Shown piece after piece: positions 33,561 to 46,380 of a DNA stretch of 64,000 bases (positions are counted from its first letter, which is position 1; each line of letters opens with the position of its first letter). The stretch is from assembly GCA_029448655.1 (NCBI GenBank), contig JACCLO010000002.1, forward strand, positions 4,836,001-4,900,000. The letters run 5' to 3'. The DNA is from Wolfiporia cocos (Eukaryota; Basidiomycota; Agaricomycetes; Polyporales; Phaeolaceae). The notes beneath the pieces are model-generated. The model did no database searches. It was not told where the DNA came from and was given only the letters and a program-made list of their open reading frames with translations. A program made the position numbers and the translations under genes.

Positions 33561-35030
33561 TGAAAGCTGACAGTATGACCCAAATTTAGGTCATGTTGCT
33601 GAAAACTTAGGATCCACTAGCCTTCATTGCTACTGGGACTCAAACCAGTGATGTTTCCGCCCCATAAGTGCCCCCTCTCATCATGTGACCTGTAGATTAG
33701 ATCTGACATGTAGTACTTTACTTAGATAAGATAATTAGTAATGTGACGTATCATAAGCATTCTAGTCCCTCACCATTAGGTGCATGTGCACAGGCCACAT
33801 CACTTTAGGGTAGACATATGTTCTAGTAGTTACAGTGCTACACATGTTGTGATTCAGAAACAGCAGGCTGCCACCGCCTCATGTCAGGGACTGTTGGTGT
33901 GCTAGCACACATGATATTAACTTTTCCTATCTTTCCAGTTTCATCCACTAGTCTACTCAATGCCAGGCACCTGTAACACGCTAGTACATACATAGTATAC
34001 CATATCTACACTTATACCCACCATGCAAGTACTGGATGCCCCAGAGACTTACCTTTGGAGCATCCACATATGTATCTCCCTTCCATCTCATTCTCACCTG
34101 TACTTACATGCTGCAGTCACACAAATGTATCTGCATCACTTTAGGTATGACATATAGCAGAGGCTTACCTTTGGAGCATCTGCTGATGTGAACATATCTG
34201 CATCACTTTAGCCCTCTGGTCTGTGTGTTGAGACTACTGCCACAATACCTGTGACCCATACAACCCCTTCAGCTAACATCCATACTATCAAGCCCTCATG
34301 ACCAAACATCCACCACACAGATCCCAAGATGCTTAGGCAAAGTAGGTGGGCAGTGAGTCAGGCAATGACCAGGCAAGCAGTGTTCAACATGCAGCAAGGA
34401 AGTAGGCAAGTCAAGAGGGACACACCTCTAGATGAACATTGATAACTCCGAGGAGTACACCTCAGAGTTACTAGCTTATAAGTACAGGAGTAGTGCCTTA
34501 TTCACTAGATACTATGACTGCCCTAAAGTGACATGGCCTGTGTGCATGCGCCTACTGGTCAGGACCTAGAATGCTAACCTAATACTACATCACATTACCA
34601 ACGGGTTATCTTATCTTATGCTACCATGCATCATCTAATCTTACTAGTCAGGTGATCTGTACCTAAGTGCCTGTGTTCGAGACGGGTAGGGGGCAATATT
34701 ACAAACAGGTGACAAATCTGCATAACTGTATCCACTGCACCAATCTGCTCCGGATCACCTTGCCCAATTGCATTGTAGCATGACAACACATGTATATATA
34801 AGCTAGTAGGCTCTGAGGTGTTCTCCTCAGAGCTATCAATGTTCATCTAGGGGCACATCCCTCTTTACTTGCTTATCACCTTGCTCGTGCATGAATGCTA
34901 CTTAGACTGATTGTCTTGCTGGTGTCTCTGGTAGTGGATGTTGTTGACCCACTGGGGCCAGTTGGACTTGGTCTTGAGTAGTAGGGCATTAGCGTTAAGG
35001 GATAGGAGTCACAGGTATTGTGACACAGTA
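33560..35030. repeat. overlapping LTR remnants in both orientations
   Basis: CACAGGCCACATCACTTTAGGG (33,790-33,811) and its inverted form near 34,513-34,540 are the upstream box seen in other LTRs here. The stretch 34,418-34,458 is an inverted copy of 34,822-34,865 (CTCAGAG...TATCAATGTTCATCTAG). A TATATATAAG box at 34,793 marks a plus-strand LTR that appears to end GTATTGTGACA near 35,024. At least two related LTRs are therefore fused head to head. Confidence 0.5.
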
Positions 35031-35953
35031 TCTCAATGATGCAGGCTTTGAGCAAGAGAGCAACAGGACTCACAGACAATTACACATCATGTCACAAGAG
35101 AGATTGCAAAGTCAAGGAACCGGATGGCTGAAATGTGGGAGGAATACCTACAAGGTGTGTGTTGATGGCACCCAGCATCTGTGACATTGCTAACATAACT
35201 ATCTATTTGTACACAATGCACACTTTCTCTGAACCAGAGATGCAATGCGCCAGAGATGGCAGCTTGTAAGTGTTAATGGAGGGAACCAATGTGTGATCAC
35301 GATAGTTGCTGAGGAGCACTGGTCTCACAGTATGCACTCATCATATTTCACATACTATTGTGACAATCAGTGACTATCATACATAATATACTATTTTATG
35401 CAACATAATTGTGAGCTTCAGCCACCCAGAGAGCCTGGGGCTGTGGAAATTGATGGGACAGCCCATTGTAAGCTACATGGTGACACCATGTGGGCCAGCT
35501 GGCAATCCACCTGGGTGCCAGCTGGACTGGAGCCAGGATGGCCACAGTCCCTTCCACACCTGGTGCCTGCCTGGACCCACATGCAGGGTTGGCATTTGAT
35601 CCAGGTCAACCCTTGACCAGGGGTCAAAGGTCAACAGGTCAAGGTGTGACTTGTGTGTGACCTACTAAGATGGCTGTGATTGGATGCTGCCTGCATGCAT
35701 CAAGAGCCATGTCAGATTCGTGTAAGTGGTTGACAAGAAGTCACACTATAAGTAGTGTACACTCAGGCTGAGTCTATTGAGGAAGGGCCCAGAGTGAAGT
35801 CCCCTGTGGGAGCGCTGAGTTCCAAAATGCTGTCGGCATCCCCTTGACACACTCCTGTGACCAGTGATGGAGGCAGGTCAGTTGTATTGGACGCATATCC
35901 TGGCTGTTGAGTGTACCATTAGACTCTCCACTTATGCTTTGTACAATTATAAT
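35031..35953. other. non-coding, LTR-like segment shared with 48.2 kb
   Basis: 35,762-35,811 (CTCAGGCTGAG...GCCCAGAGTGAAGTCCCCTG) matches the inverted copy at 48,190-48,240. The upstream CACTATAAGTAG may be its TATA box, so an LTR family is likely, but its ends were not found. Confidence 0.4.
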
Positions 35954-37476
35954 ATGATGCCTATAGTGTCAAGTACTTCTACGAGCCTGCCTTTGCCAGC
36001 AGACGTACCAATCGACTCTGCTGAATGGCTTACCACTCTCCTGCAGCAGAGATGCAGAATTTTGCAGCCATGAGACTTCCAGGTTCAACATGGCATGGAC
36101 TTAATCAACGGGAAAGATCTCTTTCTTGTTGTTGCTCCAGGGCATGGCAAGACACTTGTTATGTATGTGCCACTATTGGTGGTGCAAGCACTTTCCCAGC
36201 AGGGAATCACAATAATTGTAGCCCTTATGGTTCAGCTGATGAGTGATTTGTGGACTGTGAAAAATTATCTGAAATGTATGACTTCTTAGAGCAATGGTGC
36301 CACGAAAATAGGCCTTCATGCTCTAGCAATCAATGAAGACACCTTACGCATGGCTTGGTATGAAAATCGCAACCTATTCAAAGAACTTGCCACTGGAAAG
36401 GATGTCCTTGTCGCAGTAATGAGCCCACAAATGCTCTCTGGCAAGCGAATGAACAGCTTCCTATGCACCGCCTCGAATAAATGTCAAATTTGCTGGTTCA
36501 TGGTTGATGAAGCTCACCTTGTAGACAAAGAAAGTATGCTATGGCTAGAGCCTTACCATGGTATCAAAATGATGCGTGCCCACCTTTGATCCAGTACTAT
36601 CTGGGCTGCATTTACAGGAACTGCTACCCCCTCTTGCTCGCTTGCTATTGCCGCTGGTCTAGGCTTCCACAGAGGTCACTATGTTGATGCTCACTACTCC
36701 ATTGACAGGCTGAACATTAAGTATATCACTTGGTTTCTGGAGTATCCTGTCTCTGGAGCAGAATTCCTTGATCTAGCATTCATTATATCTCATGATATGA
36801 CATGTGCACAAGATATCCCTATCACTCTGGTCTTCTGCAATACTATTGAGACAGGCTACCAGCTTATGAAGTTCTTGGACAGGCTAATCCCAAGCACTGT
36901 ACCTCATAGACTCAAGATTGTGAAGCTTTACAACAGTCTCATACCTGATAACTATCGCCAGAAACTTGTATGTGACATCAATTCTGGCATGGTGCTACAC
37001 ATCAGCATATGCACAATACCTGTGTCTATGGCTTTGATGTCCCTGGAGTTTGGCACACAGTGAATCTAGGTGTCCCAAAATCACAACAGGAGGCAAAGCA
37101 GAAGGATCTCCAAGGTGGACGTGACAGCTCTCTAGCAATTGCATATTCATATGCTCCTGACTGGGTGCACAACATTCCTCCTGAGACAGTCCAAATGAAG
37201 AAGGAGAAGCACGATGCAGAGAGGAACAAGAAGCTGGAGCATGATATCTTACTGTGGTTCAATCCTCCCCCTACTATGTGCCCATGCAGGCTCGATCTCA
37301 AGTCCAACAGTGAAATCTTTGAGCCTTGTGAGTGCTGCTGCTCCACCTGTCACCCAGAGCCTGAGGTGTCATCCAATGCCACTGCAAATGCGGAATGGGC
37401 AGATATTCTTGCAACATCAGCTCCCATCAAATGGCTAGCTGACACAAACTACTACTCACTAAGTCAAAGCAGATAG
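35954..37476 (+). pseudogene. RecQ-like DEAH-box helicase, broken
   Basis: From an ATG at 35,954 the order is: Q-motif-like DFQVQHGMDLINGKDLF, Walker A APGHGKTLVMY, motif II VDEAHLV, motif III FTGTATP, then the second helicase lobe (TLVFCNTIETGYQL...YNSLIPDNYRQK). A different frame follows with VYGFDVPGVWHTVNLGVP (motif VI region) and a Cys-rich tail (CPCR...CECCCSTCHPEPE). Stops interrupt at about 36,070 (TGA before DFQ), 36,288 (TAG) and 36,587 (TGA). A frameshift lies near 37,000-37,030. Family membership is clear but the copy cannot work. Its natural role would be ATP-dependent DNA unwinding. Confidence 0.75.
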
Positions 37477-38140
37477 TGTTTGAGGAAAGGTCAACTTAGA
37501 GTTGTGTAATAACCTGAATAGTGAGTCAAGGGTAAGCTTGTTAGGCTATAGTCCAATATCAAAGTGGATAGAACTGGGGGTAAGCACCCAGTTAGTAGTG
37601 TCTTATATAGATGTTGTATAGGCCCCTAGAGACTCTAAGCAAGACCCCTAGTACTTGTTAGTACTATTCTGATTGGACAACCAGTAATGGTGTCATATCA
37701 TAAATCAGCCAATGGGATACCTCTATTACTCATGTAACGACTACTTGTAATTACTAAGGCCGACCCATGCCCGGGGTCAATGGCCTGGACTCAATGATAT
37801 CATCAAGGTCATGTGCTTCCTAGATGACCTAATCCTTCAGGCCTAGACTGAAGCCATTGACCTTAGGCAAGGTCTTGTGACTGGTGGCTTGTAACTATAC
37901 AGTCCGGCACTGTGGCAATGGGTTATATAAGCTTCTTCCCATGATCACATGCCTTGATGCAATGTTGTAGCCCCATAAGGGAACTATCATGTGATGCTTG
38001 AGCACCCATGTGGCACATGATAGTTAAGGCGCAAAATGCAAAAGAACACAAGTCTTTTGAGGGTAAAAAAACCTTGTAAAAACTGTAACACTAGCAATGT
38101 GCATTCTGATGGAACATACTGTGCTCTTGGCATCTGAACA
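37477..38140. other. non-coding, LTR-like
   Basis: A TATATAAGC box near 37,924 is followed by a segment ending near AACTGTAACA (38,085). This resembles an LTR, but no target duplication was found. Confidence 0.35.
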
Positions 38141-39237
38141 TGGCAGGCATTCATTGCCATGCTTCTGCAATGGCAGGGCAGAGTTTGGAAATGCACATGT
38201 GGAGATTGCATCAACGAGCCGGCCCAGTGCTTTCTACTAGTGTTTCTAATCAATTATCTTGCTGACAAGGCACATGCATGTACAACCTACAAGAAATTTG
38301 AACATGTTATGACTGGCTGGGATTCACTTAGCTCACATGGAGTGGAAGTCTTCCAATGGCTGACAGAGATACTGGAAGGATTCAAGGCTGCTAGGACTCA
38401 GAGGACGTCAGAGAACAACATCAAGGCTGAAGAGCAAGATCTAAAAAGCATGCAACTAGTGATGTGCCAGGCCCAGCTTTGGGCCATGAGCTGGGCTAGG
38501 CCAGGCCCTACTTGGGCCGGGCCAAGCCGTGAGCCCCAGTGAAAGTACCTCGTATCAGATTCTATCAGTAGCTACCCAATATGATCTGATACTAAAGTTG
38601 GACTCTTCATAGAATCCGCTATTTTTCTAGGTGCCCGGTAGTATACTAGAAGCCACTGTAATGTACCGCAAGCCAGTAGGATAGCATTCCAATATACTAC
38701 TAATTACCAGGAAATACCCAACGGCCCTGTCTGAAAATGTAGCAACTATCCCAAGATACTCGAACATACCAATATGCAGAGGCTCACTCAATCAGAGCAT
38801 ACTCGTCCATATCAGACCTCATTTTTTAATTGCTTTGATCTATCGACAGCTACCAGAAAATACCAAAATCCACTGAATCTCAACCTATCCTCAGAGCACT
38901 TGAGCACGTCGAAGAGAATTTGCAAATCTATCAGGGCAATCCTATGCATATATCAGGATCTACTCGAGTTCATTGCTTTGGAAAGTATGTGACTCACTCA
39001 AAAAAATGGTGCACATATGTTGGAAGTCGACACGCTCGGCACGTGATGGTGCAATAGGAGTCACGCATTGATCGGAGCCAATAGTGTGCCAAGGCGGAAA
39101 TGGCGGGTGTGGCAGGAGTCGGGGAGCTGATAATCGGGGCAGTATGGGCAGATGAGTCACTGCTAACATAAAAAGGGACAGATTGTATGTACCTGAGCCG
39201 TGCATTTGTAACCTATCTAGACGAAGTCCCTGGAGTC

Positions 39238-40491
39238 TGTCACAGAATTCCCTGTGGGGGGTTCTCGACATCCCTCGCTATGCGGAGGAAGCGCCTCTAG
39301 GCTGCGAGGCTAAGTCTTTATCTCATAGTTACCTCTTATCACGCCCATGTTATCTTATCTGGACCATCTAACCTTGTAGATTAGCGCCGTAGGGTAGCAC
39401 GTGCCTCAGGTACTCACACCACGGTCACATGTAGTGTACATAGCGCCCCTAGTCACATGATCCCTTAGTTACTGCGCTCGGACCAGTACTTTAGGGCTAG
39501 GCTAGTAGTAACGTCACTCATGTATATAACATACAACAAGATGGGGCTTACTCCCCATCTTGAGGATTCTCGACTATAGGCTGAGGCTGTTATGGTTATT
39601 TTGATTTTTTGAACACTGGCAGAACTCACCACCGGGCGAATACGCTACAGGGACTTGTTGCACAACCAACCCCCTGGCTAGGCATGACTCTACTGGGTGC
39701 ATCCCCAGTAGTACTAGTGTGTAGGGCACGTTTCACCTTTGACAGATCCAACTCTGTCATCATTTCGTATTTATCAAGTACTAGCTGATAGATGGCGTTC
39801 ATATCACTACATACTTATCAAACATTTGGTACTATAGCATAGATAGTAGCGGTGACATCTGGGATGGACTTGACCCCTAAAACGTAGTGTTGTATATAAA
39901 CTCCTGTACTTACGGTCAAAGTTCTTCAGCTCGACCTTGTTGTACAAACAAGAAGTCTTATACTCGTTCTCAAATGTCGGAAACTACGCTCAGTATCTCC
40001 CGCTCGAGCAACCGAATGACTAAGTCCTCGAAGTGCACACTGACTTCTCGGACTTAGGCGAGCCTTATATTCTATTAGACTCGCATTTGAACAGATTATA
40101 TCATCTAACGAGTATTGGATATTAAACGATCTCATAGGGACTTCACCTAGGACTTGAAGGCATCTAACGAGTATTTGCCTTGCATACGGCAATGTGCCCA
40201 AGTGCAAAAGAACAATCTATATTCACGATCCGAATATACGAATGGGTATTCGACCCGTAACAGAGGCCCCTTTCTGCTTACCTCTCTGTGTGCTGGCGCA
40301 GTCCTTACTGCTTGAGGTCTTGACTGCTAGTCTGAGCGTCACCACTCTGTTATGTCGCCTTAGGCCTGGGGAGGTCTAGGCACCCTCTGCCATATAGGCT
40401 CTAGGGTCACCGCTGACGGTGCGGTTGCACCTCATCTGCCAGTTAGGGTCCCCGGCAGGGCCGGTCCCACAGATGTGAGTCATCTGTGTCA
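39238..40491 (+). mobile_element. solo LTR, family I, with a nested B LTR
   Basis: It begins TGTCACAGAATTCCC and ends CATCTGTGTCA, with duplication GAGTC on both sides. The U3 box GACCAGTACTTTAGGG, a TATATAA box and the start-site motif ATCTTGAGGATTCTCG are present. It is interrupted by a family B LTR at 39,598-40,262. Confidence 0.88.
39598..40262 (-). mobile_element. solo LTR, family B
   Basis: A 665-bp minus-oriented copy (plus strand TGTTATGGTTATTTTG...GACCCGTAACA) with duplication GAGGC on both sides (39,593-39,597 and 40,263-40,267). It is the innermost layer of a four-deep nest. Confidence 0.9.
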
Positions 40492-41859
40492 GAGTCCAAT
40501 AAAGGAGAAGTGTCATCTTGGGGCACAATGCAAGAATGGGGAATGCACATACCTCTGCAGTCTGTATCTACAGACGGAAGTTATCAGAGACAAGTGTTGA
40601 GCATGCATATACTCACTGAATCTTGTTTCATTTGCTGTGTTCTGCATGAAGCAACCAATCTTCTCTATGATCACCTCACCAGAGCCATGCATACCTCAGG
40701 AGATGGTGGAAGTATGAGGTAGAGATAAGAAAAAGAGACGGACGACTCAAGACAGGACAGTACTTGTACTATGACGCAACTGAATGACCAGCTCACATGA
40801 GTGCTTGGGCTTGCTGCTTGCAATGAAGTCGAAGTCGAAGTTGCTGCCCACAACTTTTTGACTTGACATTGACTTGCATCTTTTGCAACTGGACGTCTGC
40901 TCAAAAAATCCTCAATTGTGACTTCTATTAATCGAGGATATGTTGAGTATATTAACTAGTATGTATGAGTACGACAAAAGTCTTGGCATCGGTGATTTGA
41001 CTGCCCAGACTCTTGGCATTTAGCTTTCAATAGCTTCTGGTATAAATGGTTATCTCAATATATATTTTGATATTTACTAATAGTTACTGATACACTAAGG
41101 AAATGACGGCTTTTCACTGGGGTGAGCCCCCAGCCTGAAAGCTCTGATGGATAAGATGTCTAGTAATTATATTATAAGACCGTATATGATAGCAGTATGC
41201 TGGGTTCCAATGTAGTACCTCCATATTATTGAATTTAAGCTATGGGATAGTCCCATGGGTTGGATCCTTGGTGTCGCACACCTTTGGGCACCTATACAAT
41301 ACCTCATTTGGTAGGTGTGACACAAAATGCCGTGCCGATGAAAGGTGGATTTCACACTATATTTCACTAGGTATTGAAGATATCAAAGCTCTGTTCCATC
41401 AGGGAATAGTATGTTATAAACTTATGAGGCGATAGTAATGATTACCCTCACAGCACCAGGCCCCAGGCAAGCCCCGGCTCAGGCCAGGCCAAGCCGTGGG
41501 CCGTCAGTAGGGGCCCGGCTTCAGGTTTTGAAAAGCCAAGGCCATCCAAAGCCGGGCCAAAGCCGGGGGCTTTTAGGCCAGGCCGAGCCGGCACATCACT
41601 ATGTGCAACATGTTCATACAGCTACTATGGTGTCTGTACCATTGGAGAAGCATGACAAAGCACCAAAAAAGTCCATTCCCTATGCTTTAACCCCGGAATG
41701 TCCGCAATCACCGGCAGTGACGGAGAATGGAAGGATCAAGCGAACACAATGGATAGGAGTGGCTATGGCTACAACAGAGAAAGATAAGGAGAACAAACTG
41801 ACTTGTCAGTACAAGTAGGACAGTACTTATGACACATGTGTGACATACCTAATGGAATG

Positions 41860-44800
41860 TCAATCAAGGTCAATAATTGTTGGTAACTGTCCTGTATCAT
41901 TGCTGTCATTCATTAGTCTGAGTTCTGTCTGATTCTCGACCTCAAATGGACTGCGGCCCATCACTGAGATGTCAGTAGTGCAGTCAGAGCATCTGTGTTT
42001 AAGAAAATCGCCAAGATGAATCTCCTGTACTGAATCCATTCTAGAATTGGACTCATTGATTACACAGTAGTCCTGATAGCGTTTGTCGATTTTATATAGA
42101 ACTCTGTTACCACGATGGTGTGTGTTAAGTTCATTGAGGTCAGCATGAGTCTTCGCATCAGTGTGGTGTCCGCCACTGGCGGCTTTGCGGTGCCGAATAT
42201 CTGTGGTAGACGAGATCTAAGCCTGTGTCACAAATCTCACTTTGTGACCCACCCACACCACCTAACACCCCACCACCACTAACCCTTCAACACCTCTAAC
42301 GCCTTTCAGTCACCAGCGGTCCCCAAGATGCTATACGAGGGGTAGTCGACAAGTGCTATAGCGAGTTGAGGTTCACAGACTAGCAGGCAGGCAACACGCA
42401 GTGGAGGGATGGTGTAGTAAGACTGGGATTAACCCATGAGATACAATGAGAAGTCTGAGGAGAATACCTCAGACTCTCTGGCTTAAGTACATGCAAGCGA
42501 GCAGTGCTATCAAGGCTACCCTAAAGCAACGTGGCCTGTGCGCACGCCCCTACCAAAGCGCTAAGCTAAACTCTAAACTGCTTACAAATACCGTCACGTG
42601 ACTATGTGGGGATCTTATCTATGTTTTAGGATACGCGCCGGATCTTATCTATATGGTCACATGAGTTTGGAGTGTGTACCACACTGCAACGCCCCTCAAC
42701 GCTACACAACGCCCCTGTAGGGCCTATAGTCGCATTTTCGTGACAGCCTGAAAAGGCCATGCAGATTGAGGCTGACAGTCCTCTTCAGGAATGGCGAGTC
42801 AAAGTCCATGGATTTGTTATTGTAGAGTGTCTTGATTAAATAGTTGATATGCTCCTGTAGAAGATCCAACTCCTCCGAATGTCCTGGTAAGCCTGTGGTA
42901 TTTACCAGGTAATTATTCATGATTGCAGTTTGAAGGGCTGGTGGATATTCCTTCATGAAGTTGCATGCAAGCTCCAGTAGCTCTGTATCATACTTGGTAG
43001 ACCCAGCGCCCCAGAACGAGAATTGTAGTAGCCAATACAGGGTATTATTCAAGCTATCAGTGACCGAAGATGACTTACCTTCATGATTTCAAAAACACGG
43101 CCTATGTCGCCCTCTGAGACAGCTGCATTGAATTCAAGATACCAAAATGTTACACGCATGAAATTTACGGTGTTCTCGAATACGTGATCACCGTTAATTT
43201 CGAGGATTTGCTGGTTGTGATCAGTAGCTGTTGTAGCTGGCTTCCCTGTACTTCCGCGGCCTCCAGCAGATTGATCTGGAGTGTACTCAGTATCGCATGC
43301 AGATGGGGACATGAAGCGTATATATGCTGCATCAGCAAGCTGACGAAGCTGCCGGAAAGACCAGGAACTGGTTGTAGCACATTTCTCCAGACCATCTAGT
43401 AGAGGCAGATTCATGGGATGCATGGTGCCAGTTTTCTCTTCAAAGAGAACTCTGCTTGGATTAAGCTGGCAATACACATGCCAATATATAAATGGAGCAT
43501 ACCTTAGGGCTTCTAATGCAAGTGCTTCAAACCGATCTTCAAGCAAATCATGCATAGGATAGAAGTCACATTTGGTCGGATTGAATTTTTTGCGCCCAAG
43601 TAAATCGCAATCATGGTGTAGACCGAACACACCAGCTGCTGTAGAGGGATACCTAATCTCATGAATCAGCCCAGTATTGGAAAAGGTGGATGTTTGGGGA
43701 TACCAGTGTAACCTGACAATACACTTGCCCCACTGCCACTTCATGTGACATAGCTGCAGCGATGGCAGTACCCACTCGAAACGGTTGGATACTGTGTCCG
43801 CTTTGTCCAGATATAACTTCGCTCGATGGATACGATAAATGCTGAGCTGATCACCACCACAAAGTAGCATCAGGTTCTCGAGCCACCCTGGCTTGACCCC
43901 AAGCTGGTCCAGGACTATATCATGCAATACTTGTGCAACACCAGCTGTCGAAGAGTCATCAATACCAGAGCAGCGTAGTGTCAATGCTTCAGTCCTCCGT
44001 AATCGAAGCCTGTGCTTCTGATACGTCTCAGAGAACAGTGCCCAACAGCTGCATAATATTGTTTGAAAGCAGGGACATATTTCACCCAAATGCGGAGTAG
44101 AGTCACACCTCCAACCCAATGGATATGTTTGAAGTCGATATCATTGTAGAGCTCTTGGAATGTCAGTGAGGAGCGGAGATTCTCATGCCGGGCAGTCAGA
44201 AGTGGTGCCGACTCGAAGGTACCAAAAGGTACATCCTCAAGCTTGATGAGTATCGCTGCAGTGTCACATTGCATGATATCCTGACGCCCAAGGGTCGCCT
44301 GCCACGCTCTTGATAGCTTGTTGAGATTGTCAAATGTAATCTGATACCCGGGAGCATTTGCCAAAGTATCAACCCCCCAGGCTGTGATCAATTTTCCAGA
44401 ATCTTCGCCGAGATCCTCCAGTCTGCGCAAGGTCGACGAGTAGGAGAGTGACATGCCAATACGGCCAAGTAGCTGATATGTGCAGCACAGTGCCTTGTTC
44501 ATGAAGAGAACAACAGAAATGAGGGTCTGGAATGATGTGCAAAAGCGGTACCGGAAGGACAGAAGTGTCAGCAATGCTGTAGTAGCACCCTAAACACAAA
44601 TCAGTCAGGACAGATGTCTACGAAACTCAATCATACCTGCCACGAATCACGCTGGAATTTCATCTTTATTAACTCCTTGCGAAGTGAGGGGAAATCGGGG
44701 TCCATATCATCCTCATTACTCTCGTCATCCATCTCATCATCTGACTCCTCACCTGACTGATCATCAGCCACTCCTCCAGAGGAAGTTCCACTGAGCTTCT

Positions 44801-45848
44801 GATGAGTGTATTGATTCACTGATATCGCTGTGAAGAGGGAGAACAGTGCGGATGCTTTTTTGGTGACAGTCTCTTCCTTCTGTAGCATATCCCAGCTGAG
44901 AAGTTGATCCCAAGACATAGAATGAGACGAGTTAAGAACAAAGCCGATGTTAGGATCTGGAAGCGCATTAGCTTCGTTCTCAATATGCCTGGGAACCTGC
45001 TGTAGTGACTAATTAAGTAACTGGTTCTGTGTTGACTCTATTGGAGTGGGTGTATGCGATGTAGGCACGATTCGAGCAGAAGGGGGCAGAGAATGTCGTA
45101 GAATCGAGGGAAATAGCGGCGGGATGGGTATGCGATTGTGATATTCCTTGGCCCTCGGATGATTGAATATTTTGTCAACAATATCGACCGGGCGTTTTCC
45201 CACAGCGCCATGAGAGCGTACGAATGCTGCGACCGTGTGGTATACTTTGGGATACTTGCTGTGCGAATCATCGAGACACGCAGAAAATAAGTCGCCTAGT
45301 GTATTAAATCCAAGTGCATGCATGCAACGAAGAATCAAGAGGACACACTCCTCTGGATCTCGCTTCGTGTTCCATGCCTGTATCGACTGCGGCAAAGCTA
45401 TTTCTGGCAGCCGGAAGTCATGGAAGACCTCCTTGAGAAAATGCGACTCAATCAGAGATATAGAGTGTGGGGAGTTGATATTGGCTGCAGTGGGTATGTC
45501 AAATACAGTGCTGGAAGATGTAGAAGCTGATGAAGGTGTAGAGCTGTAAGGTGTAAATATGGATGAGGCAGAGGGGTAGGGTATTAGCTGGGGGGATCTG
45601 GCTGCATAAGTGGCAGCCTGCCATGGGCTTGCAAGCATATGTGTATGCTGTGGATATAGTTGTCGAAGTGGTGAATGTACATCAAGTATACCAGGATGTC
45701 CATTTGTGGCTTGTGACTCTGGTGAATGAGCAGTCTCAGATCCGGTCCAGGATGCTCCAATGGAGGCTGTGTCGGCAGAATTCAAGTCCTTGTGTGGATA
45801 TTCAGCAGTGGAGTGTTCACACTCTATCTCATTGTCAGGATCATACAT
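41860..45848 (-). pseudogene. DUF6589-family protein interrupted by a solo LTR
   Basis: An N-terminal Ser/Pro-rich region from ATG 45,848 is followed, after an intron, by HIENEANALPDPNIGFVLNS and an acidic stretch. Core blocks are RLRRTEALTLRCSGIDDSS, LMLLCGGDQLSIYRIHRAKL, KFNPTKCDFYPMHDLLEDRF, NFMRVTFWYLEFNAAVSEGD, ELACNFMKEYPPALQTAIMN and NYLVNTTGLPGHSEELDLLQ. These match my recollection of the second DUF6589 subtype. The 3' part is broken by the LTR at 42,226-42,745. Beyond it coding resumes (LRSRLPQIFGTAK), then a frame change to GGHHTDAKTHADLNELNTHH, ending at 41,860. Several introns are implied but not all are resolved. Confidence 0.75.
42226..42745 (-). mobile_element. solo LTR, family L, inside the DUF6589 gene
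   Basis: A 520-bp LTR with duplication GCCTG on both sides (42,221-42,225 and 42,746-42,750). Its 3' end, at the left, folds as GTCACAAA...TTTGTGAC. The inverted upstream box (CTACCCTAAAGC...GGCCTGTGCGC) is present. Confidence 0.85.
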
Positions 45849-46380
45849 CTGAGATGGTAGCGATGGTCAATGCAAAGTATATTGCTGCTATACTACACAG
45901 GATGCAACAGCAACGTGCATGCCCAGATCGACCACGTGAGCATGTCAAGCCAGTGCTAAAGCTTCGAGCACTAGTGTTGCGAAGTCCGGTCTGGTCCGGT
46001 CTTTTACCTCTGTGAAGTGGGACCGGGGACCAGGACCAGGACCGGACCGACTTCAGCACCCCAGGACCGGACCACGGTCCTGATTCGGTCCTGGGACTGG
46101 TCCGGACCGGTCCAGGACTGCAGATTGTGCAGTATAACGATAATATCAGAGAGTGACACAAGCAACACTTCAAGCAACTACTCAGGGGAATATTACTCGC
46201 GTGAAAGCGTATTCCTGATCTGAGGCTACTCAAGGCGTATAAGGCCAAGATGAGTCTGGGGTGCTACCCTGCTCGTCGGCCAGTATATATGCTGTTCTAC
46301 TGTTTGTACATGTTTGGCTGCTATATAGTTATTACGTAAGCTGATAGTCCGAGATAATGTAGGTAACCCTATAATGGGTG

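Larger units (their letters stand above)
38537..41119. mobile_element. second hAT-like element nested inside the first
   Basis: CAGTGAAAG at 38,537 and TTTTCACTG at 41,111-41,119 are inverted ends, and the similarity extends inward (GTATCAG...CTATCAGTAG versus GTATCAGTAACTATTAGTA). The host sequence GTGAGCCC appears at 38,529-38,536 and again at 41,122-41,129, with two extra G between it and the element. LTR I is nested within it. Internal ORFs match nothing I know. Confidence 0.55.
38457..41601. mobile_element. hAT-like element, GGCCGGGCC family, with nested insertions
   Basis: It has the same ends as the element at 10,094 (TAGTGATGTGCC / GGCACATCACTA). Flanking octamers are CATGCAAC and TGTGCAAC (6 of 8 match). 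Its right half (41,130-41,601) matches 10,230-10,721. Its left part is cut at 38,536 by further insertions, so its own length would be about 0.6 kb. Confidence 0.8.
38141..41818 (+). pseudogene. gene fragment split by a nested hAT-like element
   Basis: A frame with CTCGDCINEPAQCFLL and WDSLSSHGVEVFQWLTEILE runs into the element at 38,457. After the element the same frame resumes (HVHTATMVSVPLEKHDKAPK...) to a stop at 41,816-41,818. A TGA lies just upstream at about 38,138. It may be the C-terminal part of the helicase copy that ends at 37,476, but I could not prove the join. The function is unknown. Confidence 0.45.

Noticed and set aside
33560..35030. A single large palindromic transposon
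   Set aside because: The inverted similarity is limited to LTR promoter and leader parts, so two opposed LTR remnants explain it better.
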